Source of the DNA: Haloarcula salinisoli
GTDB taxonomy: Archaea > Halobacteriota > Halobacteria > Halobacteriales > Haloarculaceae
Reading direction: 5' to 3'
NCBI RefSeq assembly: GCF_019599405.1
Contig: NZ_RKLQ01000001.1
Span: forward strand, 124,001 to 188,000
Length of the DNA stretch: 64,000 bases
Every line of letters begins with the position of its first letter. Position 1 is the stretch's first letter. The notes under the pieces were generated by a model that did no database searches, was not told where the DNA came from, and worked only from the letters and a program-made list of their open reading frames with translations. This document shows, one piece after another, positions 32,856-41,213 of this stretch. A program made the position numbers and the translations under genes.

Positions 32856-33793
32856 TGCCGGTCGTCGCGATGCTCGTCGCGGGTGGGCTGGAAGCGCTCG
32901 TCGGTGAACCGCCGACCCGGTACCACCCCGTCGCCTGGTTCGGTCGGCTGGTCGCGCCGCTGGACCGCGAGTGGCGACACCCGCTGGTTGTTGGCGCCGT
33001 CGGTGCATTCGTGCTCCCGCTCGCGGCCGCGGTCGCCGTTGGGCTCGCTGTCGCCACCGTCGGGACCCAGTCGGCGCTGGCCGCGGCCGCCCTCGCCGGG
33101 CTGGGCCTGTTCCTCTCGACGAGCCTCCGGCGGCTGCTAGGGGCGGCCGGGTCGGTCATCGGCGACTCGGACACCGATATCGCGGCCGCCCGCGACGGAC
33201 TGCTCGCGCTCGCCGGACGGGACGCGAGCGCGCTCTCGCCGGGCCAGCTCCGCAGCGCGGCCGTCGAGAGTGCCGCCGAGAACCTGGCCGACGGGCTCGT
33301 CGCGCCGCTGTCGGCGTTCGTCCTCGCCGCGGTGGTCGCCGCCGTCGCCGGCGCACCCACGCTCCCGGTCGCGGCCGCGGCGGCGGTGTGGGTCAAGGCC
33401 GTCAACACGCTGGACTCGATGCTGGGCTACCGGACCAAGCGGGTCGGGACCCCCCCCGCCGTGCTCGACGACGCGGTGATGTGGCTCCCAGCCCGCCTGA
33501 GCGCGCTCGCACTCGCGGTCGCGTTCGTGGACCTGCACTCGCTCTTGCGTACGCGCGAGTGGCTCGACAGCGTCCCCTCGCCGAACTCCGGCTGGCCGAT
33601 GGGGGTCGCCGCCGCCGGGCTGGACGTACGTCTGGAGAAGCCGGGCGTGTACGTCCTCAACCCCGGGGCAGCCCTGCCGGACGTGGCGGCGTCGCGGCGC
33701 GGCGTCCGCGCGGTCGGGGTCGCCGGCGTCTGCAGCTACGCGCTCGCGGGGCTGGCACTGGCCGCGCTCGGGGGGGTGACGGTGTGGTTCTGA
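32855..33793 (+). CDS. cbiB: Adenosylcobinamide-phosphate synthase CbiB
   Basis: A 312-aa membrane protein that attaches aminopropanol phosphate to adenosylcobyric acid. The diagnostic GEPPTRYHPVAWFGRL lies near the start. Conserved ESAAENLADG and KAVNTLDSMLGYRT follow, then NSGWPMGVAAAGLDVRLEKPG. About four to five hydrophobic helices are spread between them. The ATG at 32855 overlaps the HAD stop. A GTG one codon earlier is possible. It overlaps cobS by 10 nt. Confidence 0.95.
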   Translation: MPVVAMLVAGGLEALVGEPPTRYHPVAWFGRLVAPLDREWRHPLVVGAVGAFVLPLAAAVAVGLAVATVGTQSALAAAALAGLGLFLSTSLRRLLGAAGSVIGDSDTDIAAARDGLLALAGRDASALSPGQLRSAAVESAAENLADGLVAPLSAFVLAAVVAAVAGAPTLPVAAAAAVWVKAVNTLDSMLGYRTKRVGTPPAVLDDAVMWLPARLSALALAVAFVDLHSLLRTREWLDSVPSPNSGWPMGVAAAGLDVRLEKPGVYVLNPGAALPDVAASRRGVRAVGVAGVCSYALAGLALAALGGVTVWF

Positions 33794-34554
33794 GCGCATT
33801 GCGTGGCGCGCTGGGCTTTCTCTCCCGGCTCCCCGTCGGCCACGACGAGGACGCGTGGGCGGCCTTCACCGCGACGCCGGCGGCGTTCCCGCTCGCGGGC
33901 TACGTCGTCGGCGGGCTGGTGGCGCTCCCGTTTCTGGCCGTCGGCCGGCTTCCAGGCCCGGTCGTCGCCGCGGCGGCGCTCGCAGTCCTGGTCGCGGTCA
34001 CCGGCGTCAACCACGCCGACGGGCTGGCCGACCTCGGCGACGCCGCGGCGGTCCACGGCACCCCCGAGGAGCGCCGCGAGGTGATGCGCGACACGACGGT
34101 CGGCGTCGGCGCGGTGCTCGCGCTGGGAAGCGTCCTCCTCGTGCTCGCGCTCGGTCTGCTGGCGGTGACGACCTTGCCGGCCCGCGTCGCCGTCGCCGCC
34201 GTCATAGCGAGCGAGGTCGGCGCGAAAGCCGCGATGGCGACGCTCGCCTGCCTGGGCGCCCCGAGTCACGAGGGCTTTGGCGCGACGATGCTGGACGGCA
34301 ACGGCCCGGTTGACTTGCTGGTCGCGCTCGCGGTCGCCGTGCCGATAGCCGCCGTCGCCCCGCCAGCTACCGGCGTTGCCCTCCTGACTGCCCTCGTCGT
34401 GGCACTGGTGGTCCGCCGGTGGGCAAGGCGTTCACTGGACGGGGTCGGCGGCGACGTCTTCGGCGCGACGAACGAACTCGCCCGCGTCGCCGCGCTCCAC
34501 GGCGCGGTCGCCGCCTGGCACCTTCTGGGAGGGTCCGCGTGGACGCTCTGGTGA
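33784..34554 (+). CDS. cobS: Adenosylcobinamide-GDP ribazoletransferase CobS
   Basis: A 256-aa polytopic membrane enzyme that joins alpha-ribazole (or its phosphate) to adenosylcobinamide-GDP, the nucleotide-loop assembly step. Near the start is FLSRLPVG, then the metal-binding signature NHADGLADLGDA and MRDTTVGVGAVLAL, with GDVFGATNE near the end. The GTG at 33784 begins the family sequence (VLSALRGALGFLSRLP) and overlaps the cbiB stop, while the open frame upstream is a shadow of cbiB. It overlaps cobY by 16 nt. Confidence 0.94.
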   Translation: MVLSALRGALGFLSRLPVGHDEDAWAAFTATPAAFPLAGYVVGGLVALPFLAVGRLPGPVVAAAALAVLVAVTGVNHADGLADLGDAAAVHGTPEERREVMRDTTVGVGAVLALGSVLLVLALGLLAVTTLPARVAVAAVIASEVGAKAAMATLACLGAPSHEGFGATMLDGNGPVDLLVALAVAVPIAAVAPPATGVALLTALVVALVVRRWARRSLDGVGGDVFGATNELARVAALHGAVAAWHLLGGSAWTLW

Positions 34555-35093
34555 TGTGTGGCGGCCGCGGAACCCGGCTCGATACCCACGTCGAGAAGCC
34601 GCTGTTCCGGGTCGGCGACGAGCCGATGGTCGACCGCGTGTTCGGGGCGCTCTCCGAGAGCGCTGTCGACACTGCCTACGCGGTCACGTCGCCCGCGACG
34701 CCCGAGACGCGCGCCCATCTCGACGCGCCCTGTATCGAGACGCCCGGTGACGGATACGTCGCGGACCTCGACGCGGCGCTTGCCGACGAGCGCGTCTCGA
34801 CACCTGTGCTCACTGTCGCCGCCGACCTCCCGCTGCTCGACGGCCCGATACTCGACCGCGTGCTCGACGCCCACACCGGGGGGTCGCTGTCGGTGCTGGT
34901 CCCTGCCGCCCGCAAGCGCGAACTGGGTGTCAGCGACGACACCACCTTCTGGCGCGAGGGCCGCGAGGTCGCGCCGACCGGCGTGAACGTCGTTGGGGAG
35001 ACCGGCGACGACGCCTGGCTCACCGAGGACGTCCGGGTCGCGGTCAACGTGAATACGCTCGCCGACGCTCGGGTGGCCGAGGAGTTGTTATAA
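34539..35093 (+). CDS. cobY: GTP:adenosylcobinamide-phosphate guanylyltransferase CobY
   Basis: A 184-aa archaeal enzyme, non-homologous to bacterial CobU, that activates adenosylcobinamide phosphate with GTP. The nucleotidyltransferase signature MCGGRGTRL lies at residues 6-14, followed by VEKPLF with the conserved Lys and VAADLPLL with the metal-binding Asp. GTG 34539 starts the recognisable domain. It overlaps cobS by 16 nt and ends the first half of the cluster; a structured repeat separates it from cobD. Confidence 0.94.
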   Translation: MDALVMCGGRGTRLDTHVEKPLFRVGDEPMVDRVFGALSESAVDTAYAVTSPATPETRAHLDAPCIETPGDGYVADLDAALADERVSTPVLTVAADLPLLDGPILDRVLDAHTGGSLSVLVPAARKRELGVSDDTTFWREGREVAPTGVNVVGETGDDAWLTEDVRVAVNVNTLADARVAEELL

Positions 35094-35162
35094 TCGAGAT
35101 TTCCACCGTTATCGGATTAGAAAGCTAGAACGCCCAAACTGTAGCCGCTTGACCAGCCGATA

Positions 35163-35291
35163 GGGCGGGACTGAAAGGGGCCGAGCTATCGACGTCGCAC
35201 GACGACGCAAGCACTGGAGTGAGTGAACGCAGTGAACGAACGAAGCGCACAGCGAGGCACGCGAGTCGATAGCTCGGGGGCTTTCTGGCTG
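35163..35291 (+). repeat. Structured repeat unit D, between cobY and cobD
   Basis: GGGCGGGACTGAAAGGGGC (35163-35181), arm CGAGCTATCGAC (35182-35193), a loop with GACGACGCAAGCACTGGAG and GCACAGCGAG, arm GTCGATAGCTCG (35265-35276), GGGG and CTTTCTGGCTG (to 35291). The stem is perfect. Sequence at 35118-35160 looks like remains of a facing partner unit. The 266-nt gap 35094-35359 contains nothing else I can identify. Confidence 0.8.
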
Positions 35292-35359
35292 TCCAAAGCC
35301 ATCTTCCAGGCTACTCCTGCTACGAAACCTTCTCCACGGTAGTGTCCGTCCACTTTCTC

Positions 35360-36406
35360 ATGGACCCCGACACCGTCGCGGCGCTTCGCGCCGTCGGCGA
35401 GACGGACCCACATATCGGGACCGACGGGCGCGTCCCACACGGGAGCAGCGACGACCCCGACCTACTGGATTTCAGCGCGAACAAGAACCCGCGGGTCCCG
35501 CCGGGCACGCGCGAGGTGTTCGCGGCCGCCTTCGACACGGCACGGTCCTACCCCAACGACGGCTACCCCGATTTTCGCGCGGCGGCGGCCGAGTTCGTCG
35601 GGTGTGAGCCCGAGGAGGTCGTCCCCACTGCGGGCGGGCTGGAAGCCATCCGGCTGGCGATGCAGACGAGCGTTCGCACTGGCGAGTCGGTTCTCCTTCC
35701 AGCCCCGAGCTTCGGCGAGTACGCCCGCGAAGTGCGCCTGCAAGGGGGCGAGCCGGCGTTCGTCGACCACGACGCGATTCTCGACGCGGACCCGGACGAC
35801 CACGCCATGGCCGTCGTCTGCAATCCCAACAATCCCACTGGGGAGTGCTACGACGCCGACGCACTCCGGGCCTTTGCCGACCGCTGTCGCGAGGTCGGGA
35901 CGACGCTGCTGGTCGACGAGGCCTTTCTGGGTTTCACCGACGAGCCGTCGCTTTCGGGCCGTGAGGGTGTGCTCGTCGCGCGCTCGCTCACCAAGCTGTT
36001 CGGGCTGCCGGGGGTCCGGATGGGATTCGCCGTCGGCACGGGCGGGGCGCTCGACCGGCTCGCGACCGCCCGCCGGGCCTGGTCGATGAGCGCGGCGGCC
36101 GCCGCCGTGGGCACGCACTGCTACCGGGCCGACGAATTCGTCGCCGAGACCCGCGAACGGGTCGCCCGCGAGCGCGAGCGTATGCGCGACCGGCTCGCGA
36201 CACGGTTCGACGTGTTCCCGTCGGACGCCCCCTTCCTCTCGTTCGACACCGGCGACACCGACGTCGAGGACCTGCTCGCGACGGCTCGCGAGGCGGGCAT
36301 CGCGCTTCGGGACGCCCGGACCTTCCGGCGGCTCGACAGCCACGTCCGCGTGGCCGTCCGGCGGCCGGACGAAAACGACCGCCTGCTGGAGGCCCTGGAT
36401 GTTTGA
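35360..36406 (+). CDS. cobD: L-threonine-phosphate decarboxylase-like aminotransferase CobD
   Basis: A 348-aa PLP enzyme of fold type I that makes aminopropanol phosphate for the corrinoid side chain. The sequence opens with a DFSANKNPRVPPG segment typical of CobD. The PLP-contact region has NPNNPTGE, then VDEAFLGF, with the Schiff-base lysine in SLTKLFGLPGVRMGF and the phosphate-binding Arg near the end. HisC aminotransferases are close relatives, but the cobalamin setting favours CobD. ATG 35360 is preferred; a GTG 18 nt upstream is possible. It overlaps cbiZ by 8 nt. Confidence 0.9.
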   Translation: MDPDTVAALRAVGETDPHIGTDGRVPHGSSDDPDLLDFSANKNPRVPPGTREVFAAAFDTARSYPNDGYPDFRAAAAEFVGCEPEEVVPTAGGLEAIRLAMQTSVRTGESVLLPAPSFGEYAREVRLQGGEPAFVDHDAILDADPDDHAMAVVCNPNNPTGECYDADALRAFADRCREVGTTLLVDEAFLGFTDEPSLSGREGVLVARSLTKLFGLPGVRMGFAVGTGGALDRLATARRAWSMSAAAAAVGTHCYRADEFVAETRERVARERERMRDRLATRFDVFPSDAPFLSFDTGDTDVEDLLATAREAGIALRDARTFRRLDSHVRVAVRRPDENDRLLEALDV

Positions 36407-37109
36407 GACGACCTGCCGGGACGGCATCGCGCAGGTCCGCCACGAGGGGGCGAGCTGGCTCTCGACGGCGTGGGACGGGGGCTACTGCGAGTCGGACGCG
36501 GTCTACAACGTCTCCGTCCCGACGGGGTTCGCCCGCACCGACCTCGACGCCTATCGGGAGGGACGTCTCGCCGACGCCGGCTTCCCCGTCGGGCCGACGC
36601 TGTTGACGGGGGTCGAGATGTGTCACGCCCGCGTCGCCGAGAACGGGCCAGTAACCGTACTCGCGACGGCGGGGCTCTCGAACCCGGCGGTGTTGCCGGT
36701 GGACGGCGACGACAAGAGTGCCGGTGGTATCGACGAACGGGGTAGCGACGACACCGAGCCCTGGCGCCCCGGCACGGTCAACCTCGTCGTCGGCGTCGAC
36801 CGGGCGCTTTCCGACGGCGCGCTCGCGACGCTGCTCGGGACCGTCGTCGAAGCGAAGGCGGCGACACTGCTCGCGGTTGCCGACGTGCCGGGGACCACTT
36901 CGGACGCCGTGCTGGTCGGTGCCGACCCGAGCGCTGCCCCGGTCGAGTTCGCGGGCAGCGCGACAGAGGTGGGTGCGGCCGCGCGAGCCTGCGTGCGAGA
37001 CGCCGTGCTGGCGAGTCTGGACGCCCGCTACGACGACGGGCCGCCCGCCCCGGCCGACGCGGAGTACGGCGTCGTCACCGACCGCCAGAGCGATGTTCGT
37101 CCCCCCTGA
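36399..37109 (+). CDS. cbiZ: Adenosylcobinamide amidohydrolase CbiZ
   Basis: A 236-aa salvage enzyme that removes the aminopropanol arm of adenosylcobinamide to give adenosylcobyric acid, letting archaea re-enter the pathway at CbiP/CbiB. Family features are WLSTAWDGGY near the start, YNVSVPTGF, LTGVEMCHARV and TAGLSNPA, followed by GTVNLVVGVD and EAKAATLL. Length is typical. It overlaps cobD by 8 nt and is followed after 9 nt by cobA. Its presence shows the cluster is built for salvage of imported or remodelled corrinoids. Confidence 0.94.
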   Translation: MFETTCRDGIAQVRHEGASWLSTAWDGGYCESDAVYNVSVPTGFARTDLDAYREGRLADAGFPVGPTLLTGVEMCHARVAENGPVTVLATAGLSNPAVLPVDGDDKSAGGIDERGSDDTEPWRPGTVNLVVGVDRALSDGALATLLGTVVEAKAATLLAVADVPGTTSDAVLVGADPSAAPVEFAGSATEVGAAARACVRDAVLASLDARYDDGPPAPADAEYGVVTDRQSDVRPP

Positions 37110-37118
37110 GTCCCACAT

Positions 37119-37769
37119 ATGAACGACAACACGGCCGGCCCGACGGCCGAACCTATCGAGCCCAGCGCGCCAGCGGAGTTCGGCCTGGTCCAGGTCTGGT
37201 GGGGCGACGGGAAAGGCAAGACGACGGCGGCCCTGGGGATGGCGACCCGCGCGATTGGCCACGGCTACCGCGTCCACCTGCTCCAGTTCATGAAAGGCGG
37301 CACCGGGACGGTGGAGGACGTCCGCGGCGAGTACAACGCCATCGCGGCGCTGCCGGGCTTCTCCTACGAGAACGCCGGCCACTACGGCTGGCACGGCTTC
37401 ATGGACGGGAGTGACGACGACGAACACGCGGCCCGCGCGAAGGGGGCACTCGAACGTGCCCACGAGATTCTCGCCGCCAGCGGCAATGTGGACCTCTCCC
37501 AGCCGCTCGACGCCGACGGGCCGCCCGAGGACGGCGTGAACATGCTCGTCATCGACGAGATACTGTACGCCGCCAACCGGGACCTCATCGACCCGGATGA
37601 CGTTGTCGAACTTATCGAGGCGAAACCCGACGACGTCGAACTCGTCCTCACCGGCGGCCACGAACCGCCGGAGTACGTCTTCGAGCACGCCGACCTCGTG
37701 ACGGAGGTCGGCAAGGTGAAACATCCACTCGACGCGGGCCACCCGGCGCGGAAGGGGACCGAGTTCTGA
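37119..37769 (+). CDS. cobA: Cob(I)alamin/cobinamide adenosyltransferase CobA (BtuR type)
   Basis: A 216-aa enzyme that transfers adenosyl from ATP to Co(I) corrinoids. The unusual P-loop GDGKGKTTAALG lies at about residues 29-40, with LLQFMKGG, VIDEILYA and LTGGHEPPEY downstream in family order. It closes the cobD-cbiZ-cobA group. Adenosylation has to precede the CbiZ step on imported cobinamide, so co-expression with cbiZ makes sense. It is convergent with the SatD-like gene. Confidence 0.95.
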   Translation: MNDNTAGPTAEPIEPSAPAEFGLVQVWWGDGKGKTTAALGMATRAIGHGYRVHLLQFMKGGTGTVEDVRGEYNAIAALPGFSYENAGHYGWHGFMDGSDDDEHAARAKGALERAHEILAASGNVDLSQPLDADGPPEDGVNMLVIDEILYAANRDLIDPDDVVELIEAKPDDVELVLTGGHEPPEYVFEHADLVTEVGKVKHPLDAGHPARKGTEF

Positions 37770-37796
37770 GCGCGCTACTGCGGTCAGCCCGCCGAC

Positions 37797-38447
37797 TCAC
37801 GGCGACCAGCCCCACACCGCCGACAGCGCGGCGTCGAGGTTCGATTCGACGGTCATTATCTGCGTCGCGTTCGCCCGGGCGAGCGTCTGGGAGACCGTCT
37901 GCACCGACACGCCCCGCTCGTCGGCTATCGCCTGCATGTTCTCCTCGCGCCGGTAGGCCCGCACCAGCTCGGCCTGATGTGCCGTCCACGCTCGCTTTAT
38001 CGTCTGGAGCAGCTGTATCTGGTCCGCGAGCAACGTTCGAATCCACGGCTCGACGTCGGGGTCCGCGAACGCGACCGCCCGCTCCTCGGTGGCGAGCTCC
38101 GCAAGGAGTCTGTCGGCTTCCTGAAACGCGGGGCCGTCCATCCGCGAGACTGCCTCGGTCGCCAGCCCCACGTCTATCTGTCCGTGGACGACCGCAAAGC
38201 GCATCTCGACCGGGAGGACTGCTTCAGTGATTTCCCGCAGCGCTCGGTAGGACCGCTCGGGGTCGGTGAGGACGCCGCCGATCGCTTCGACCCCTCGCAA
38301 CACCGAAAACGGCGCGACGAGCTGCTCGCGCAGCGCCTCGTTCGCCCGCGCGATGCCCGCTTCGAGCGACGCTCGCAACGCTTCTCTGTCGTCGACCGAC
38401 CGGGGTTCTGTCACCTCGCCGAGAACGACGCATCGGCGCCCATTCAT
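37797..38447 (-). CDS. SatD-family / helix-turn-helix protein
   Basis: A 216-aa protein. Residues 1-130 (RCVVLGEVTEPRSVDDREALRASL and LPVEMRFAVVHGQIDVG) match what I recall of SatD-family proteins. The C-terminus has a helix-turn-helix (AIADERGVSVQTVSQTLARAN), suggesting DNA binding. In streptococci satD lies in a secretion and acid-tolerance operon, but its function is unclear. Here it is embedded, in opposite orientation, inside the cobalamin cluster. The upstream region has a direct repeat and a TATA-like GGTTTATTC close to the start, so it may be self-regulated. Confidence 0.65.
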   Translation of the reverse strand: MNGRRCVVLGEVTEPRSVDDREALRASLEAGIARANEALREQLVAPFSVLRGVEAIGGVLTDPERSYRALREITEAVLPVEMRFAVVHGQIDVGLATEAVSRMDGPAFQEADRLLAELATEERAVAFADPDVEPWIRTLLADQIQLLQTIKRAWTAHQAELVRAYRREENMQAIADERGVSVQTVSQTLARANATQIMTVESNLDAALSAVWGWSP

Positions 38448-38457
38448 GCCTAACGAA

Positions 38458-38495
38458 TAAACCTATTCTAATTTATAAACAGTGGTTAAACCTAT
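38458..38495. promoter_or_regulatory. Direct repeat TAAACCTAT before the SatD-like gene
   Basis: Copies lie at 38458-38466 and 38487-38495, 29 bp apart, in a short AT-rich patch just upstream of the ATG at 38447. The first copy coincides with the expected TATA element. It is a candidate operator for the HTH domain of the encoded protein. Confidence 0.4.
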
Positions 38496-38569
38496 GGCGA
38501 TTTAACGACATCAGCTCCCGAATTGAGTCGTCAGAACGGCGATATCGACGGTCTGTGGCTGTCTGCCGG

Positions 38570-38839
38570 TCAGCCCTCTGTGAGTAGCTCGCCGAGAATC
38601 GCCTCGGCGGCCGCGACGTGGCCGTCGGCATCCTCGTCGCCCGTCTCCTCGACGTTCTCCAGTAGATGCTCGACTTTGCCCAGTCGCTCCCGTTGGGCCG
38701 ACGCGTCCATCTCGCCGTGGGCGATATCGTCGGCGATGGCCTCGGCCTCGCCGAGCCACCGGCTCGCGGTGCGTTCGACCGGGCGTTCGGCGGTCGCAGC
38801 CAGGTGGTCGTGCAGGTCCCGCAGACGCTTCTCGTCCAT
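38570..38839 (-). CDS. Small helical haloarchaeal protein of unknown function
   Basis: An 89-aa, strongly acidic, wholly helical protein (MDEKRLRDLHDHLAATAERPVE... ending ILGELLTEG). It resembles, from memory, conserved haloarchaeal proteins of the same length but has no named role. No cysteines, membrane helices or catalytic motif are visible. ATG 38837-38839 is chosen over an upstream extension rich in Arg that shadows nothing conserved. It is divergent to cbiP across 75 nt, so the two may share a control region. Confidence 0.7.
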   Translation of the reverse strand: MDEKRLRDLHDHLAATAERPVERTASRWLGEAEAIADDIAHGEMDASAQRERLGKVEHLLENVEETGDEDADGHVAAAEAILGELLTEG

Positions 38840-38914
38840 ACGCCAGCCAGCGGTCCCACCGAGAAAAAGCCGCCGTCGAACCACCTATGTCGCCGGCGCT
38901 CCCAGCCCCGATAG

Positions 38915-40390
38915 ATGGCCGAGACGATACTGGTCGCTGGCACGGCCTCACACGTTGGCAAGAGCACGGTAGCGGCGGGGCTGTGCCGACTGCTCGCCGA
39001 CCGCGGCGTCTCGGTCGCCCCGTTCAAGGCCCAGAACATGAGCAACAACGCCCGCGCGACCCCCGGCGGTGAAATCGGCGTCTCCCAGTACGTCCAGGCC
39101 CGCGCGGCGAGGGTCTCGCCGTCGACCGACCACAACCCCGTCCTGCTCAAGCCACGCGGCGACGGGGAGTCCCAGCTGGTCGTCGATGGCGACGCCGTCG
39201 GCAACTACGCCGCCGGGAGCTACTACGAGGAACACTGGGAAGACGCGCTGGGGGCCGCCGCCGCCGCCCACGACAGACTCGCGGCCGACCACGACGTCGT
39301 CGTCGCCGAGGGGGCGGGCTCCATCGCCGAGATCAACCTCCACCACCGCGACCTCGCGAACGTCGAGACGGCTCGCTTTGCCGACGCCGACATCCTGCTG
39401 GTGGCGGACATCGAGCGCGGCGGTGTCTTCGCCTCGCTCGTGGGAACGCTCGAACTCGTCCCCGACGACATCCGTGAGCGAATCGGCGGCGTCGTCATCA
39501 CGAAGTTCCGGGGCGACGAGTCGCTGCTTGCCCCCGGGCTCGAGGCCTTCGAGGAGCGCACCGGAGTTCCGGTGCTGGGCGTCCTCCCGTACGACGACCC
39601 CGGCCTCCCCGAGGAGGACAGTGTCGCCCTGCCGTCGGTCGGCGAGGGGGCCGTTCGTGGTGACGACGACGGTGTGCCAGACGAGCACAGTATCACTGTC
39701 GCGGTCCCGCGGCTCCCGCGTATCTCGAATTTCACCGACCTCCAGCCGCTGGCCGCCGAACCGGGCGTCCGGGTCGCCTACGTCCCGCCGTCGGCCACCC
39801 TGGCCGGTGCCGACGCCGTGGTACTCCCGGGGAGCAAGAACACCGTCGACGACCTGCTGGCGCTGCGGGAGGCCGGCTTCGACGACCGACTTCGCGAGTT
39901 CGACGGGCCGGTCGTCGGGCTCTGTGGCGGCTATCAGATGCTCGGCGAGGAGATAACGAACGCTTCCGTCGAGGGTACTGGGTCGACAGCACGTGTCGAC
40001 GGGTTCGGATTGCTCCCGGTTCGAACGCGGTTCTCGACCGAGAAGACCGTCGAACACGTCGAGCGCCACGTCGACGGCGTCGGCCCGCTCTCGGGGGCCA
40101 GCGGTACCGTCTCGGGGTACGAGATACACATGGGCGAATCGGAGCCGACCGCCGACGTGGCCCGTCCGTTCGCCGACAGCGGGGCTGGGGCCGACGATGC
40201 CTTCGGGACCTACCTCCACGACCTCTTTACGAACCGCGCCGCGAGAGATGCCTTCGTGAAAAATACGTTCGAAGCGGCCGGTGTGGAACGGCTGTGGGCG
40301 GACCAGGACGAACGGACGGACCCCTACGACCGCGCTGGCGCGCTGGTCGGCGACCACGTCGACCCGGGCCCGTTGCCGGTCGACTGGTAG
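38915..40390 (+). CDS. cbiP: Cobyric acid synthase CbiP
   Basis: A 491-aa amidotransferase that adds four amides to adenosylcobyrinic acid diamide. The N-terminal half is a dethiobiotin-synthetase-like ATPase with P-loop [20 protein letters not shown] and [11 protein letters not shown]. The C-terminal half is a class I glutaminase domain with the nucleophile Cys in [10 protein letters not shown] and the His in GTYLHDLF. All catalytic parts are present. It accepts products of de novo synthesis; its cluster otherwise encodes salvage and loop assembly, so the early ring genes must lie elsewhere if they exist. Confidence 0.95.
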   Translation: MAETILVAGTASHVGKSTVAAGLCRLLADRGVSVAPFKAQNMSNNARATPGGEIGVSQYVQARAARVSPSTDHNPVLLKPRGDGESQLVVDGDAVGNYAAGSYYEEHWEDALGAAAAAHDRLAADHDVVVAEGAGSIAEINLHHRDLANVETARFADADILLVADIERGGVFASLVGTLELVPDDIRERIGGVVITKFRGDESLLAPGLEAFEERTGVPVLGVLPYDDPGLPEEDSVALPSVGEGAVRGDDDGVPDEHSITVAVPRLPRISNFTDLQPLAAEPGVRVAYVPPSATLAGADAVVLPGSKNTVDDLLALREAGFDDRLREFDGPVVGLCGGYQMLGEEITNASVEGTGSTARVDGFGLLPVRTRFSTEKTVEHVERHVDGVGPLSGASGTVSGYEIHMGESEPTADVARPFADSGAGADDAFGTYLHDLFTNRAARDAFVKNTFEAAGVERLWADQDERTDPYDRAGALVGDHVDPGPLPVDW

Positions 40391-40417
40391 CTTTGTTTCG
40401 CGGCTACCGACCGGAAC

Positions 40418-40425
40418 TTTATATG
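40418..40425 (+). promoter_or_regulatory. TATA box of the MinD-like operon
   Basis: TTTATATG is centred about 27 nt before the ATG at 40449, the classic spacing for a leaderless transcript. Confidence 0.7.
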
Positions 40426-40448
40426 CTATCGGTTGGCCACTACCGGTA

Positions 40449-41213
40449 ATGGTCGAAGTGTTCGCCGTCGCCAGCGGGAAAGGTGGAACGGGCAAGACCA
40501 CCAGTACAGTCGCCCTGGGGATGGCACTCGCCGAACGCTACGACGTCACCGTGGTCGATGCCGACACGGGGATGGCGAACCTGCTCTTTCACGCCGGCCT
40601 CTCCGAGGTGGAGACGACGCTGCACGACGTGCTCGCCGACTCGGCGCCAGTCGCGGACGCGACCTACGACCGGTTCGGGATGACGGTCGTCCCGTGTGGG
40701 ACGAGCCTCGAGGGCTTTCGCGAGGCCGACCCATCGCGCCTGCGCGAGGTGGTGGCGACGCTGGCCGCCGACACCGACGTCATCCTGCTCGACTCACCGC
40801 CGGCGCTGGACAGCCGGGCCGCCGTGCTCCCGGTCGTGATAGCAGACCGGGCCGTCGTGGTGCTCCAGCCGACCATCCCCGCTATCTCGGACGGCCTGAA
40901 AGTCCAGGAGTACGCCACCTCCTACGACACCGACGTGGCGGGGCTTCTCTTCAACAAGGTCCGCGAGGACGGTATCGAGCGCGTCGCCGAGAAGACCGAG
41001 CGCTACTTCGAGGGGCCGACCCTCGGGGCCGTCCCGGAGAGCGAGCGCGCGCGTGAGGCCCGCCGAGCGGGCCGGCCGCTGCTGGCCCACGCCCCTGACT
41101 GTGAGGCCGCGGCGGCCTACCGCCGGGCGGCCGACGCCCTGTCGGTCCGGGACGGGGCCTCGGACGATGTCGCCGACCGGTTCCGCAGTGCGGTCATCCC
41201 GGAGCCACCATGA
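40449..41213 (+). CDS. MinD/ParA-family P-loop ATPase
   Basis: A 254-aa ATPase with the deviant Walker A SGKGGTGKTT (about residues 9-18), the switch I-type VVDADTGMANL and Walker B-type DVILLDSPPALDS. These proteins position other structures in the cell (pili, archaella, chemoreceptors in Haloferax MinD homologues). No amphipathic membrane-targeting helix is obvious at the C-terminus, which is acidic and ends EPP. It overlaps the next gene by ATGA, so that protein is a likely partner. No division gene is adjacent. Confidence 0.88.
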   Translation: MVEVFAVASGKGGTGKTTSTVALGMALAERYDVTVVDADTGMANLLFHAGLSEVETTLHDVLADSAPVADATYDRFGMTVVPCGTSLEGFREADPSRLREVVATLAADTDVILLDSPPALDSRAAVLPVVIADRAVVVLQPTIPAISDGLKVQEYATSYDTDVAGLLFNKVREDGIERVAEKTERYFEGPTLGAVPESERAREARRAGRPLLAHAPDCEAAAAYRRAADALSVRDGASDDVADRFRSAVIPEPP

